From IMG/VR virus record IMGVR_UViG_3300009091_000039, positions 1-33,229 of that record: a stretch of 33,229 bases of DNA; one strand, 5' to 3'. The number at the start of each line of letters is the position of its first letter. Position 1 is the stretch's first letter. The translations under genes were made by a program, and so were the position numbers. Shown here one piece after another: positions 23,641-31,351 of the stretch. The notes under the pieces are model-generated. The model ran no database searches. It was given only the letters and a program-made list of their open reading frames with translations, and was not told the origin of the DNA. The stretch is from a virus.

Positions 23641-24236
23641 AGACCCAGCTGATTCCAAAACTATCAGAAAGAAATGCTTGTCTGATTTCCAAAGCATTGA
23701 AGACCTGTGGGTCTGAACATGCTTATGACTACATTGTTGAAGACTTATATTTGTCTGAAGCTGAATCTGTCAGACTGTTCATTGAATGGATTGACAAGAA
23801 CCATCACAAAGCTTCCCCTGAATTCAGATTTGTTGAAGAAAATTTTCCAAACTTGTATGAAAACTTTTTCCTGAAAGAATATGAAGGGAATAAAATTTCA
23901 GCAAGGTTCATTGATTGCAACATGACAATGGATGCTGTTGTTGCTTCATTAAAAACATATGCTGTTTTCTTGTTTGATGGAAAGAAGGAAGGGTGGGATG
24001 CTTACACTTATTTGAAGGACATTGAAACAAATTCACCAGCAACAGCTGGTGATGAAATCTTCAGGGAAAGATTCACTATGTCAGCTGAAGGGTCAAGACC
24101 CTTCAATGGGAAGGTCAAGATTCATGGTGTCAAGTTTGAAAGAATGATTTCCCTTTTCAGAAAAGGGAATGGACTGAAAGAAATTGTGCTTGCTGAAAGA
24201 ATAAACAATCAACCAACAACCAAAGAAAGGAACTAA
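23637..24236 (+). CDS. Uncharacterised early-region protein
   Basis: 199 residues from ATG 23637, which has AAAAGGGGAAAG upstream; an alternative start at 23484 would give 250 residues. Mixed helical sequence with 'LIPKLSERNACLISKALKTC', 'FRFVEENFPNLYENFFLKEY' and 'MTMDAVVASLKTYAVFLFDG'. No known motif. First full gene after the block terminator and promoter candidate, so probably expressed early. Confidence 0.7.
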   Translation: MKTQLIPKLSERNACLISKALKTCGSEHAYDYIVEDLYLSEAESVRLFIEWIDKNHHKASPEFRFVEENFPNLYENFFLKEYEGNKISARFIDCNMTMDAVVASLKTYAVFLFDGKKEGWDAYTYLKDIETNSPATAGDEIFRERFTMSAEGSRPFNGKVKIHGVKFERMISLFRKGNGLKEIVLAERINNQPTTKERN

Positions 24237-24244
24237 AAACAACC

Positions 24245-24475
24245 ATGAAAAAATTTCATATTCTCAATCATGATTGTGCAACTGACAGAACACCACTTGA
24301 AACACTTTGTGGTGTCCAGACTGTTGAAACAATCTTTGTCCTGAAGATGAAAGACTTCATGACAGTCAGGACTGAACATCCAGAAATTTGCTGTGGGAAC
24401 TGCTCACTGTCATTGCAGAAAAATTTTCCAAATGCGATCAAATTGCATGAACTAAAAACCATATCAACAAACTAA
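24245..24475 (+). CDS. Small Cys-containing protein
   Basis: 76 residues. Five Cys, including 'CCGNC' near residue 50, and several His could bind a metal, similar to other small phage proteins, but no family is recognised. AAAGGAAC is 10 or more bases upstream of the ATG, a loose spacing. Confidence 0.6.
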   Translation: MKKFHILNHDCATDRTPLETLCGVQTVETIFVLKMKDFMTVRTEHPEICCGNCSLSLQKNFPNAIKLHELKTISTN

Positions 24476-24493
24476 ACTGAAAGGAACTTCAAA

Positions 24494-25732
24494 ATGGAAC
24501 AGACTATCAACACAAACTGGATGCTGGAACACAACAGACACTTTGCACAGGTGAACGGATTTGACCCAGCTTTAAGACCACAGGAAAACCATGAACTTCA
24601 ACAGAAGAAACTTGACACAATGATTCAGGATGGTCAGAAGAAGGTTGCACCTATTCTGACAGCTTATGAAAGGGATGGAAGACTTCTTCAGGACTTTGTT
24701 GCACCAATAGGTTTTGGAAATCAAATGGGGAAGACAGTCAGATTTGTTGCAAATGGTGGTGTCAACCTTGTTCTTCCAGAATCAAAGGGTGATCTTGTTG
24801 TCCCAAAGTCAGAAGATGATCTTATCACATCAAATCATTATTCACTTCACAGCAATGCAATCACACAGCTGTCAGGGATGCTGGGAATCCATGGTGGATA
24901 TGTCAGGGACTTAATGAACAGCAATGAACCTTGGAAGAATGAACTGATTGCACACACACTGAATGAATTTTCTGGACATAACAAACGTGAAAGGGTTCTT
25001 CTTAGATCAGTAATGGGTCAGGTCAGGGGTGTCCTGTCAACAAAATACAGAAGATATGACAGTGTCCAGCTTCTGGAATCATTCATCAGACAGTCACAAG
25101 CAATGGGAATGCAACTGATTGATGGTCATTATAATGACATCAAGGTTTTCCTTGAAGCTGTTCACACAAAAGTTTTTGTTGTTGACACACCAAACAATGG
25201 AAGAATGATTTTTGCTTTTGGTGTCAGGGTGAAGAATTCAGACTTTGGTGCTTCAAGATATGAAGTCCAGTGCATCATGTTTCAGGTGTGGTGCTACAAC
25301 ATGGCAACAACACAAAGTGTGCTTTCACAAATTCACATAGGAAAAGAACTTCCAGCTGACATCAACTTTGCTGATGACACAAGGGACTATCAGACAAAGC
25401 TTCTTGAAACCGAAACAAGGGACATCCTTGGTCATGTGATGTCACCAAATTATTTGATGGAAAGAATTGCAGAAATTCAGAAAGCTTCTTCTGTTGAAAT
25501 TGATTTGAACAATGAATTTTCCAGACTGTTCAGCACTGGAAAGATGATGAAGACAGAAGTTGAAATGCTGAAGAATGTCATCACAGCATCCAGACCAGAA
25601 GATGGAATCACAGGTGGAAACACTTTGCTGAAGCTTTCACAGGGTGTTGGAAGGGTTGCACAGGATGTTGATGCTGACAGAAAAAGGGAACTGGATGAAC
25701 TTGCTTTCAGTTTAATGGTCAGAAAAAACTAA
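24494..25732 (+). CDS. DUF932-like phage/plasmid protein
   Basis: 412 residues, ATG preceded by GAAAGGAACTTCAAA. The segment 'GQVRGVLSTKYRRYDSVQLL' is the signature of the DUF932 family, found in phages and plasmids near replication and recombination genes; function is unknown. The C-terminal third is helical. In this 1.2-kb gene I find no GAG, no CTC and no GCC triplet in any frame and only three CG dinucleotides. Followed by a clear terminator. Confidence 0.75.
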   Translation: MEQTINTNWMLEHNRHFAQVNGFDPALRPQENHELQQKKLDTMIQDGQKKVAPILTAYERDGRLLQDFVAPIGFGNQMGKTVRFVANGGVNLVLPESKGDLVVPKSEDDLITSNHYSLHSNAITQLSGMLGIHGGYVRDLMNSNEPWKNELIAHTLNEFSGHNKRERVLLRSVMGQVRGVLSTKYRRYDSVQLLESFIRQSQAMGMQLIDGHYNDIKVFLEAVHTKVFVVDTPNNGRMIFAFGVRVKNSDFGASRYEVQCIMFQVWCYNMATTQSVLSQIHIGKELPADINFADDTRDYQTKLLETETRDILGHVMSPNYLMERIAEIQKASSVEIDLNNEFSRLFSTGKMMKTEVEMLKNVITASRPEDGITGGNTLLKLSQGVGRVAQDVDADRKRELDELAFSLMVRKN

Positions 25733-25753
25733 TTCACAACATTCAACCACAAT

Positions 25754-25783
25754 GGACTGGGGTCAAACCCAGTCCTTTTTTTT
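25754..25783 (+). terminator. Rho-independent terminator after the DUF932-like gene
   Basis: GGACTGGG (25754-25761) pairs with CCCAGTCC (25768-25775) around a 6-base loop and is followed by eight T residues. Confidence 0.9.
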
Positions 25784-25795
25784 GAAGGGACACAG

Positions 25796-26224
25796 ATGAA
25801 CAAATTCCAACAAGCAACATTTCCAGATGATGAAAAGACAAAGCTTCTGGAAAAAATTTGTCCACATGAATCTGTCTGGATGAATGACACCTATCAGGTC
25901 ATCATCTATGACTGTAAAAAGACAGGGATGATTGCTGATGGCTTCCCTGACATGTGGTGGTTGTCCATCAAACGGATTGACAAACAACCCATCAGGGACT
26001 GGGTTGACTTCCAGAGAATCAAGAACATGCTGGTGGGTGCTGAACATGAAGCTGTTGAATTGTTCCCAGCTGAATCCAGACTTGTGAACACATCAAATCA
26101 ACATCACCTTTTTATCTTCAAGGAAAAGGGATTGCACTTTCCTTTTGGATTCAATCAGGGAAGGGCAATTGCAAATCAAAAGGATGTTGAAGCAATTGGT
26201 GCTGTTCAAAGGAAGTTAAGATGA
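25796..26224 (+). CDS. DUF7694-like conserved phage protein
   Basis: 142 residues, ATG with GAAGGGACACAG upstream. The core 'WWLSIKRIDKQPIRDWVDFQ', 'RIKNMLVGAEHEAVELFPAE' and 'SNQHHLFIF' matches a well-spread small phage domain (W-LSIKR...DW-D-QRIKN...E-ELYPAE) of unknown function. The family name is given from memory and is less certain than the match itself. Stop overlaps the next ATG by 4 bases. Confidence 0.75.
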   Translation: MNKFQQATFPDDEKTKLLEKICPHESVWMNDTYQVIIYDCKKTGMIADGFPDMWWLSIKRIDKQPIRDWVDFQRIKNMLVGAEHEAVELFPAESRLVNTSNQHHLFIFKEKGLHFPFGFNQGRAIANQKDVEAIGAVQRKLR

Positions 26225-26454
26225 AAATTGAAATTGGGAAATTCTATGGTTCATCATCTAATCCACTTTGTGTTTATCTGGTGACAGCTGACAATGGTCA
26301 GACAGTCTGTGCTGATGCTTATGGACTTTTCAACACAGCATATTGGAACAGGGGTCAGAAGATCACTGACTTCAATCACATTGAAAAAAAACTTCTGAAG
26401 GAACTGACAAATGAACAAAATAAAACTATATCCAGATGGATTCAGCAAGATTGA
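26221..26454 (+). CDS. Small uncharacterised protein
   Basis: 77 residues; ATG 26221 with AAAGGAAGTTAAG upstream and ATGA overlap. Begins with a likely beta pair (IEIGKFYGSSSNPLCVYLVT) and ends in a helix. Not recognised. The next gene starts inside its last 44 bases. Confidence 0.65.
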   Translation: MKIEIGKFYGSSSNPLCVYLVTADNGQTVCADAYGLFNTAYWNRGQKITDFNHIEKKLLKELTNEQNKTISRWIQQD

Positions 26455-26662
26455 ATTCTTCAACTTATCTGATGGAACTGAACTTGTCACATATTTTGGT
26501 GGTGCTGAACTTCAGCATTTCCTTGATGAATTCCACACCACTGAACAGAAATGGTCACCTGAAGCATTCTGTGACTTCCTGAATGCAAAATATGACCCCA
26601 CCATGGTGATCAGGATTCTTCCAAACAAAAGACCAGCTGGTTCAAGTGGGAAGGGTGGTTGA
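26411..26662 (+). CDS. Small uncharacterised protein
   Basis: 83 residues; ATG has AAGGAACTGACAA upstream but begins 44 bases before the previous gene ends, in another frame. Contains 'GTELVTYFGGAELQHFLDEF' and a Gly/Ser-rich end. Not recognised. Its stop lies within the stem of a terminator hairpin. Confidence 0.65.
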   Translation: MNKIKLYPDGFSKIEFFNLSDGTELVTYFGGAELQHFLDEFHTTEQKWSPEAFCDFLNAKYDPTMVIRILPNKRPAGSSGKGG

Positions 26663-26685
26663 CATTGTCAACCACTTTTGTCATT
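26655..26685 (+). terminator. Terminator overlapping the stop codon of the preceding gene
   Basis: GTGGTTGAC (26655-26663) pairs perfectly with GTCAACCAC (26667-26675) over a 3-base loop, followed by TTTTGTCATTTTA. The stop codon TGA is inside the first arm. Confidence 0.8.
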
Positions 26686-26727
26686 TTATGTTCACACTTA
26701 TTCAAAACTATCTGAAAGGGTTCAAAG

Positions 26728-27033
26728 ATGATTCAATTCAATTTTCCTTTGTTTGAACAGAAGGAAAGAATTTCAAGATCAATGCTTGCTGAAAAGACTG
26801 GTCTTCCAAAGTCAACTGTTGTTGCTTTCTGGGAACGTGGTTCACTGAAACCAGAAACACTTCAGCTGATTGAAAAAAAAACGAAAAAGAAGCTGGATGA
26901 ATTCATTGTCCCAGCTGTCAGAACACAAGTGATCTTCAAGACACACAAGATCAGAACACATGAAACCAAACCAACAAAAAAAGGAATACACAATGAAAGA
27001 AGAAAAAACAAAACTTCAAAAGCTTCCAGATGA
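26728..27033 (+). CDS. XRE/Cro-type helix-turn-helix protein
   Basis: 101 residues, ATG with GAAAGGGTTCAAAG upstream. 'SRSMLAEKTGLPKSTVVAFW' followed by 'ERGSLKPETLQLIEKKTKKK' fits the two helices and trailing pattern of XRE-type DNA-binding domains. The last 40 residues are basic and probably unstructured, and overlap the next gene by 41 bases. A candidate repressor of the block, perhaps acting at the repeats near 23334-23397. Confidence 0.65.
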   Translation: MIQFNFPLFEQKERISRSMLAEKTGLPKSTVVAFWERGSLKPETLQLIEKKTKKKLDEFIVPAVRTQVIFKTHKIRTHETKPTKKGIHNERRKNKTSKASR

Positions 27034-27685
27034 ACTTGTCCCCGAACAGATCAGGGTCAAGGTTCTGGAATTTTATGCAAATATCAACACAGCTGTTCAG
27101 CAATCTTCAGCTGTGGTTGTCACCACAGATGCTTCACTGGAACAGGCTGGGTTCTTCCTGACCAAGTTCAGACAGCTGACAAAAGCATCAGAAGAAATCA
27201 GGAAGGAACTGGTCACACCACTGAATATGAAGGTGAAAGCTGTCAATGAATTCTTCAAGGACATTGTCAGCAGATATTCAGCAGAAGAAAAAAGACTTGA
27301 AGATGAATGCAACCTTCACCTGAAAAAGAAAAGACAGCTGGAAGAAGAAATCAAAGCACAGGAACAGAAGGAACTGGAAGATCAGATTCTGAATGAAGCT
27401 GAAATGTTCAATGATGTTTCTGTCATTGATGAAATCCCACAGGTTGAATTCAAAAAGGAAAAGGTTTCTGAAACATCAGAATTCCTTCAGACACAAAGGG
27501 TCAAGAAGTGGAAGCTTGCTGACATTGACAAAGTCCCCAGACAGTTCATGATTGTCAATGAAGCACTGATTGATGAAATCAGAAAGAAGTCTGACTTTGA
27601 AGACAAGTCACACATTGATGGAATTGAGTTCTATTTTGATGAAGTCATCAAGACCAAGGGGACAAACCAGAAGAAGGTGAACTGA
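26993..27685 (+). CDS. Coiled-coil protein of the recombination block
   Basis: 230 residues; ATG 26993 chosen over 26960 because AAAAAAGGAATACACA precedes it. A long Lys/Glu/Gln coiled coil spans about residues 60-145. The C-terminal region 'RVKKWKLADIDKVPRQFMIV' and 'NEALIDEIRKKSDFEDK' matches a recurrent ending in phage proteins encoded just upstream of RecT/Bet genes. Function is unknown; an accessory in recombination or replication is likely. Confidence 0.7.
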   Translation: MKEEKTKLQKLPDELVPEQIRVKVLEFYANINTAVQQSSAVVVTTDASLEQAGFFLTKFRQLTKASEEIRKELVTPLNMKVKAVNEFFKDIVSRYSAEEKRLEDECNLHLKKKRQLEEEIKAQEQKELEDQILNEAEMFNDVSVIDEIPQVEFKKEKVSETSEFLQTQRVKKWKLADIDKVPRQFMIVNEALIDEIRKKSDFEDKSHIDGIEFYFDEVIKTKGTNQKKVN

Positions 27686-27687
27686 CC

Positions 27688-27822
27688 ATGGCACGATTAC
27701 ACTTTGTAAAAAAAGCAAGAAAAAACTATAAAGAACATGGAATCAAAAATGAATATATGGAAGAAAGAAGGGAAGAAATTGAAGGGGAAGTCACCAGTGC
27801 ACTTGAAGGACTTGAAATATGA
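27688..27822 (+). CDS. Small VKKARK protein (shortened member)
   Basis: 44 residues starting MARLHFVKKARKNYKEHGIK, then an acidic helix ending GLEI. The opening matches a family of phage proteins that are usually much longer and carry a Trp/Cys-rich middle. Here the middle seems to be missing and only the start and helical part remain. AAGGTGA is 9 bases upstream and the stop overlaps the next ATG. Confidence 0.6.
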   Translation: MARLHFVKKARKNYKEHGIKNEYMEERREEIEGEVTSALEGLEI

Positions 27823-28280
27823 CTGAAGAAACAATCAAAGAATATTTTGACAGCTTCCTTTCCCACACATCATGTGCAAAGGACAAGGAACTGTCATGGT
27901 TTGATGACAACTTCATTCTTCTGAAGCACATTGAGCACACAGCACATGTTTCCAGATTTTTCCCACCACAGACTGGTGTTCATGGCACATATTATTTCCT
28001 TGTGAATGTTGGTGTGTGCACAGCATCTGTTGTGAAGTATGGTGACCTATATCAAAGACTTGAAGGTGTTCATGTCTTCCCCTTCAGACTTGTTGCTGAA
28101 CACAGAAGAAAAATCCAGAAGCTGACAGGAAGTGAACTTCCTGAAAAGCTTCCCAGCTGGAATTTGTTCAATGATGATTCACCAGACTGGGGTCAGGTCA
28201 GGGTCAGACTTTATGAACTGGAATTGAAAAGGGTCATTGACAGTGACCAGAAAAAAACAGAAATTAAAACAACCAATTAA
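27819..28280 (+). CDS. Uncharacterised protein
   Basis: 153 residues; ATG 27819 overlaps the previous stop with GAAGGAC upstream. 'SRFFPPQTGVHGTYYFLVNV' and 'VVKYGDLYQRLEGVHVFPFR' suggest a mixed alpha/beta domain. Not recognised. Sits directly before the Bet recombinase. Confidence 0.7.
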   Translation: MTEETIKEYFDSFLSHTSCAKDKELSWFDDNFILLKHIEHTAHVSRFFPPQTGVHGTYYFLVNVGVCTASVVKYGDLYQRLEGVHVFPFRLVAEHRRKIQKLTGSELPEKLPSWNLFNDDSPDWGQVRVRLYELELKRVIDSDQKKTEIKTTN

Positions 28281-28306
28281 AAACCAAAAACAGAAAGGAA
28301 CATCTT

Positions 28307-29611
28307 ATGAAATTCACACCAGACCAGATTCAGCTTCTGGTTGCAAACAAAATCATCCCAAAGAACACACCTTCAGCACAGGTTGAATTCTTTTTGGAAG
28401 TCTGTGGAAGAAAAAGACTTGACCCATTCCAGAAACAAATTCACATGGTTGAAAGGAATGAAAAGAACAATGATGGTTCATATTCAAAGTCCTATACTAT
28501 TCAAGCAAGCATTGATGGCATGCGTGCAATTGCACAAAGGAATGTGAAGGTTCTGAAATATGAACGTGGTGTCATCACCAAAAACAACTATGACATCACA
28601 GCAATGAAAGAGAAGTTGAAGCTTTATGGTTTTTGCAGGGTCATCACAGCTGACAGGGGTGAATATTATGATGAACTTTGCTTTGATGAATATGTTCAAA
28701 GGACAAAGCAGGGTGAAAAGAATCACTTCTGGAAACAGTTTCCTGAAACAATGATCAAGAAGTGTGCTGAAGAATCTGTTTTAAGAATGGTTGCACCTGA
28801 AGACCTGTCTGAAATATATGGTGATGATGAAATGGGTGATGAACCTGTCATCAGTGCTGTTGAAACAACTGCAACCATTGTGGTCAGTGAAATCAAAGCA
28901 CCTGTTGCTGAACCAAAACAAATCCAGACACAGGTTCAGGTGCTTCCAGATCAGAACAAAGAAGCACAGAAAATGTTCACACCTGAATCTTCAATGGAAG
29001 TCCTTCAGGAAGCAAACAAATCAGATGGAACAATCAAGATTCCCATGGTCACAGCACCTGTTGTTGAAATCAATGGGAAGCAAGTTCATTCAGGTGCATC
29101 TGTCAGCATTGACCCACCATTGAAACCAAAGGGTGGAAGTGGTGTTCTGGACAAAACAAAAAATGAAAACAAATATGTCCCTGAAGATGTTTTCAAAATT
29201 GATTTCAGAAAATGCAAGACCTTCAAACAATATCTTGAACTATGGAACAGACTGTCACCAAACCAAAGACAGAACAAGGAATGGGAATTCCTGAAGAAGA
29301 TGATTCAGGTTGCTGGGACTGTTGATGAACTTGCAAAGCTTCAGCTGGGATGTTCACATGAACTGAAAGTCAAATATGCTGATGACTTTGCTGGAAGAAG
29401 AAACTTTCTTGAAGGAAAGGTTCAGGAAAATATGTTTGAACAGCAAGCTGAACAGAAACTGATGGAAGAAATTGACCAGCTGAAGACAAAGAAACAGCTG
29501 AAGGAGTTTGCAAAGAAGAACCTGAAAGAAATCCAGAAGCTTGAACCATCTTCATACAAAAGGGTTTCTGAAAGACTTGAAAATTTGGAACAGAAGCTTG
29601 TTGACTATTAA
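28307..29611 (+). CDS. bet: Bet/RecT-family single-strand annealing recombinase
   Basis: 434 residues; ATG with GAAAGGAACATCTT upstream. The N-terminal 190 residues carry the Bet signature: 'FFLEVCGRKRLDPFQKQIHM', 'YTIQASIDGMRAIAQR' and 'FPETMIKKCAEESVLRMVAP'. A flexible region of about 90 residues follows, then a C-terminal helical extension (about 300-434, with 'KTFKQYLELWNRLSPNQRQN') not present in the roughly 260-residue lambda Bet. It anneals homologous DNA during phage replication. No lambda Exo-like partner is visible in the window; the DnaQ-type exonuclease at 31900 is the only exonuclease seen. Confidence 0.85.
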   Translation: MKFTPDQIQLLVANKIIPKNTPSAQVEFFLEVCGRKRLDPFQKQIHMVERNEKNNDGSYSKSYTIQASIDGMRAIAQRNVKVLKYERGVITKNNYDITAMKEKLKLYGFCRVITADRGEYYDELCFDEYVQRTKQGEKNHFWKQFPETMIKKCAEESVLRMVAPEDLSEIYGDDEMGDEPVISAVETTATIVVSEIKAPVAEPKQIQTQVQVLPDQNKEAQKMFTPESSMEVLQEANKSDGTIKIPMVTAPVVEINGKQVHSGASVSIDPPLKPKGGSGVLDKTKNENKYVPEDVFKIDFRKCKTFKQYLELWNRLSPNQRQNKEWEFLKKMIQVAGTVDELAKLQLGCSHELKVKYADDFAGRRNFLEGKVQENMFEQQAEQKLMEEIDQLKTKKQLKEFAKKNLKEIQKLEPSSYKRVSERLENLEQKLVDY

Positions 29612-29632
29612 AAAAATAAAGTGAAATTTTGG

Positions 29633-29700
29633 TGGGGTGCTTTCCTGTTCAACTTAGTGGTTCTTGAACAGGTCAGAAGTTCCAAAGCACCCCAGTTTTT
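29633..29700 (+). terminator. Nested double-stem terminator/structured element
   Basis: An outer stem TGGGGTGCTTT (29633-29643) with AAAGCACCCCA (29684-29694) encloses an inner stem CCTGTTCAA (29644-29652) with TTGAACAGG (29664-29672). AGTTTTT follows. Both stems are perfect. A terminator with a built-in second hairpin, or a small structured RNA. Confidence 0.7.
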
Positions 29701-29723
29701 AACAACCTAAAAAGGAACAACCT

Positions 29724-29771
29724 ATGAAAACAAAAATCAAACCCTTCCATCTGAAGCTGGGGTCACCATGA
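29724..29771 (+). CDS. Leader peptide ORF coupled to the YdaU-like gene
   Basis: 15 residues, MKTKIKPFHLKLGSP, preceded by AAAAGGAACAACCT and ending ATGA-overlapped with ATG 29768. Its ribosomes would have to pass through the hairpin that holds the next start codon. Confidence 0.5.
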   Translation: MKTKIKPFHLKLGSP

Positions 29772-29789
29772 AACAGAAAGACCCAGCTT
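29754..29789 (+). promoter_or_regulatory. Hairpin enclosing the start codon of the YdaU-like gene
   Basis: AAGCTGGG (29754-29761) and TC (29763-29764) pair with GA (29780-29781) and CCCAGCTT (29782-29789), with one bulged G. The 15-base loop contains ATG 29768. The only Shine-Dalgarno-like bases of that gene (GGGG) are in the stem. Confidence 0.5.
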
Positions 29790-30541
29790 TCCTTTTTTAC
29801 TTTCAAGACTTTCTTCTGGGAACATCTTTCCTGACTGATGCTGAAGTGGGTGCATATATCAGACTATTGTGTCATCAGGCTGACAAAGGACATATCACCA
29901 GTCATATGATTAAGACAATTGGTGGACAACACTGGGAATCCTTCAAAGACAAGTTTGTTGAAATTCCAGATGAAGGTGTGTTCATTAATCCCAGACTTCA
30001 GGAAGAAATGAGAAAACGGAAGGAATATGCTGAATCAAGAAGAAAGAACAGAATGGGTGTCAAAGATATGACAAGACATATGAATGAACATATGTCAATA
30101 CATATGACTGGTCATATGGAAAATGAAAATGAAAATGGAAATCTTTTCTTAAAGGAAGGGGTGCAGGGGAAGGAAAGATCAGTGTCCAGTGCAAACATTC
30201 CCAGCATTGAAGAAGTGGTGGAATATTTCAAAAGCTGTGGGTTCACAGAAGAAGATGGAAAGAACTTCTGGTCACACTTTGAATCCATAGGCTGGGAAGA
30301 CAGACAGGGAAGAAGAATCACAAACTGGAATGCAAGGGTCATCCTGTGGATGAATCAGGGGAAGCAATTCAGACCAAAGGAAGAAAGGAAAATACTTGCT
30401 TCAGCTGACTTCACTGAAAAGAAAAACAGAGAACTGAAAAAACAATTCAATGAAAATGCTGAAAGAATCAAACGTGAAGGAAAGTTCACTTCATTCAAAG
30501 ACTTTATTGAAGAACCGAAACAGAAAGGAACAAAAAAATGA
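29768..30541 (+). CDS. YdaU/DUF1376-like replication protein
   Basis: 257 residues. The N-terminus 'DPAFLFYFQDFLLGTSFLTD' and 'EVGAYIRLLCHQADKGHI' is the YdaU/DUF1376 signature, a winged-helix-type domain found in phage replication modules. A linker with spaced His-Met pairs (RHMNEHMSIHMTGHM) and Asn/Glu repeats follows. A C-terminal domain 'EVVEYFKSCGFTEEDGKNFW' with 'WNARVILWM' resembles the replisome-organiser/DnaD-like ends of such proteins. Likely loads replication proteins at the origin. Stop overlaps the next ATG (ATGA). Confidence 0.75.
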   Translation: MKQKDPAFLFYFQDFLLGTSFLTDAEVGAYIRLLCHQADKGHITSHMIKTIGGQHWESFKDKFVEIPDEGVFINPRLQEEMRKRKEYAESRRKNRMGVKDMTRHMNEHMSIHMTGHMENENENGNLFLKEGVQGKERSVSSANIPSIEEVVEYFKSCGFTEEDGKNFWSHFESIGWEDRQGRRITNWNARVILWMNQGKQFRPKEERKILASADFTEKKNRELKKQFNENAERIKREGKFTSFKDFIEEPKQKGTKK

Positions 30542-30993
30542 CAAACCTGATGGAAATGACAGTGGATGAAATCTTCCAAACACTGGACAAAGAAAAAAAG
30601 ATGGAAGTGCTGAAGCAACATCTTCTGACAAGTGCTTCACAGCTGAAACCCATTGTGTCTGATAAACTTGAAAGTTTTTTTGGAATCAGCAAGGTTGAAC
30701 TGATGGATTTGGTCAGGTCATTAAGAAGAAAGGGAACACCAGTTGTTGCAACTTCTTCTGGTTATTACATAGGGAATAAAATTCAGGATGTGAAAATCAT
30801 CAAGGATGACATGGTCAAAAGAATCAAGTCAATGGTCAGAACGGTCAATGAAATGTGTCAGCACTATGAATATTCTTTTGATGTTGTTTTCTTCTTTGAA
30901 AGGAAGAAGAAGGAAACAAATCCAAACCAGATCAGTCTTCTGGAAGAAATTGCTGAAAGGGAGAAAGATGAATCCAGATTATTTTGCACCTGA
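30538..30993 (+). CDS. Winged-helix DNA-binding protein
   Basis: 151 residues; ATG 30538 with AAAGGAACAAAAAA upstream. 'LESFFGISKVELMDLVRSLR' then 'RKGTPVVATSSGYYIGN' fits a recognition helix and wing ending in a GYY motif, as in several phage winged-helix proteins. The C-terminal part is helical and charged. Probably a regulator or replication accessory. Confidence 0.65.
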   Translation: MTNLMEMTVDEIFQTLDKEKKMEVLKQHLLTSASQLKPIVSDKLESFFGISKVELMDLVRSLRRKGTPVVATSSGYYIGNKIQDVKIIKDDMVKRIKSMVRTVNEMCQHYEYSFDVVFFFERKKKETNPNQISLLEEIAEREKDESRLFCT

Positions 30994-31351
30994 AATTGTC
31001 AGGGGACTTGCAACACCCATTGTTGTTGTTTTTGTTTTTGCTTTTGGAATGCTGGGGTGGACAATTGCACTTCAGCTGTCAAAGGAAGTGACAACTTTAA
31101 GAATCAAACTGGGGAAGGAAGACCCAGAAAGGAAAATCCAATGGTCAAAAAAACTTGTGAGTGTGGTCAGGAATTTGTCTTTCTCAAAAACTTTCAGACT
31201 GGGAAGACAATTCCTGTCAACCTTGAAACAATCACTGAAGAAGAAAAGAAAGGACTTGAAGCTGGTCTTCAGGTGGGTTTCAATGGGAAGCATCACATCA
31301 ATCATTTTGCAGATTGTCCGAACAGGGACAAGTTCAGAAAGGGGTGAATGA
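30968..31351 (+). CDS. Small membrane protein ORF overlapping the zinc-binding gene
   Basis: 127 residues from ATG 30968 with AAAGGGAGAAAG upstream. One membrane segment 'TPIVVVFVFAFGMLGWTIAL' is at about 16-35, and the 147-base stretch 30994-31140 has no other gene. The rest of the frame lies wholly over the zinc-binding gene at 31141-31347 in a different frame and is basic. Either the two genes truly overlap or an indel removed the membrane protein's stop. Confidence 0.4.
   Translation: MNPDYFAPEIVRGLATPIVVVFVFAFGMLGWTIALQLSKEVTTLRIKLGKEDPERKIQWSKKLVSVVRNLSFSKTFRLGRQFLSTLKQSLKKKRKDLKLVFRWVSMGSITSIILQIVRTGTSSERGE
31141..31347 (+). CDS. Small zinc-binding phage protein
   Basis: 68 residues; ATG 31141 preceded by AAAGGAAAATCCA. 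'KTCECGQEFVFLKNFQTGK' with 'IPVN', and 'HHINHFADCPNRDKFRK' fit a common small phage protein with CxC...H...CP-RD-FRK ligands for zinc. Function unknown. Confidence 0.7.
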   Translation: MVKKTCECGQEFVFLKNFQTGKTIPVNLETITEEEKKGLEAGLQVGFNGKHHINHFADCPNRDKFRKG

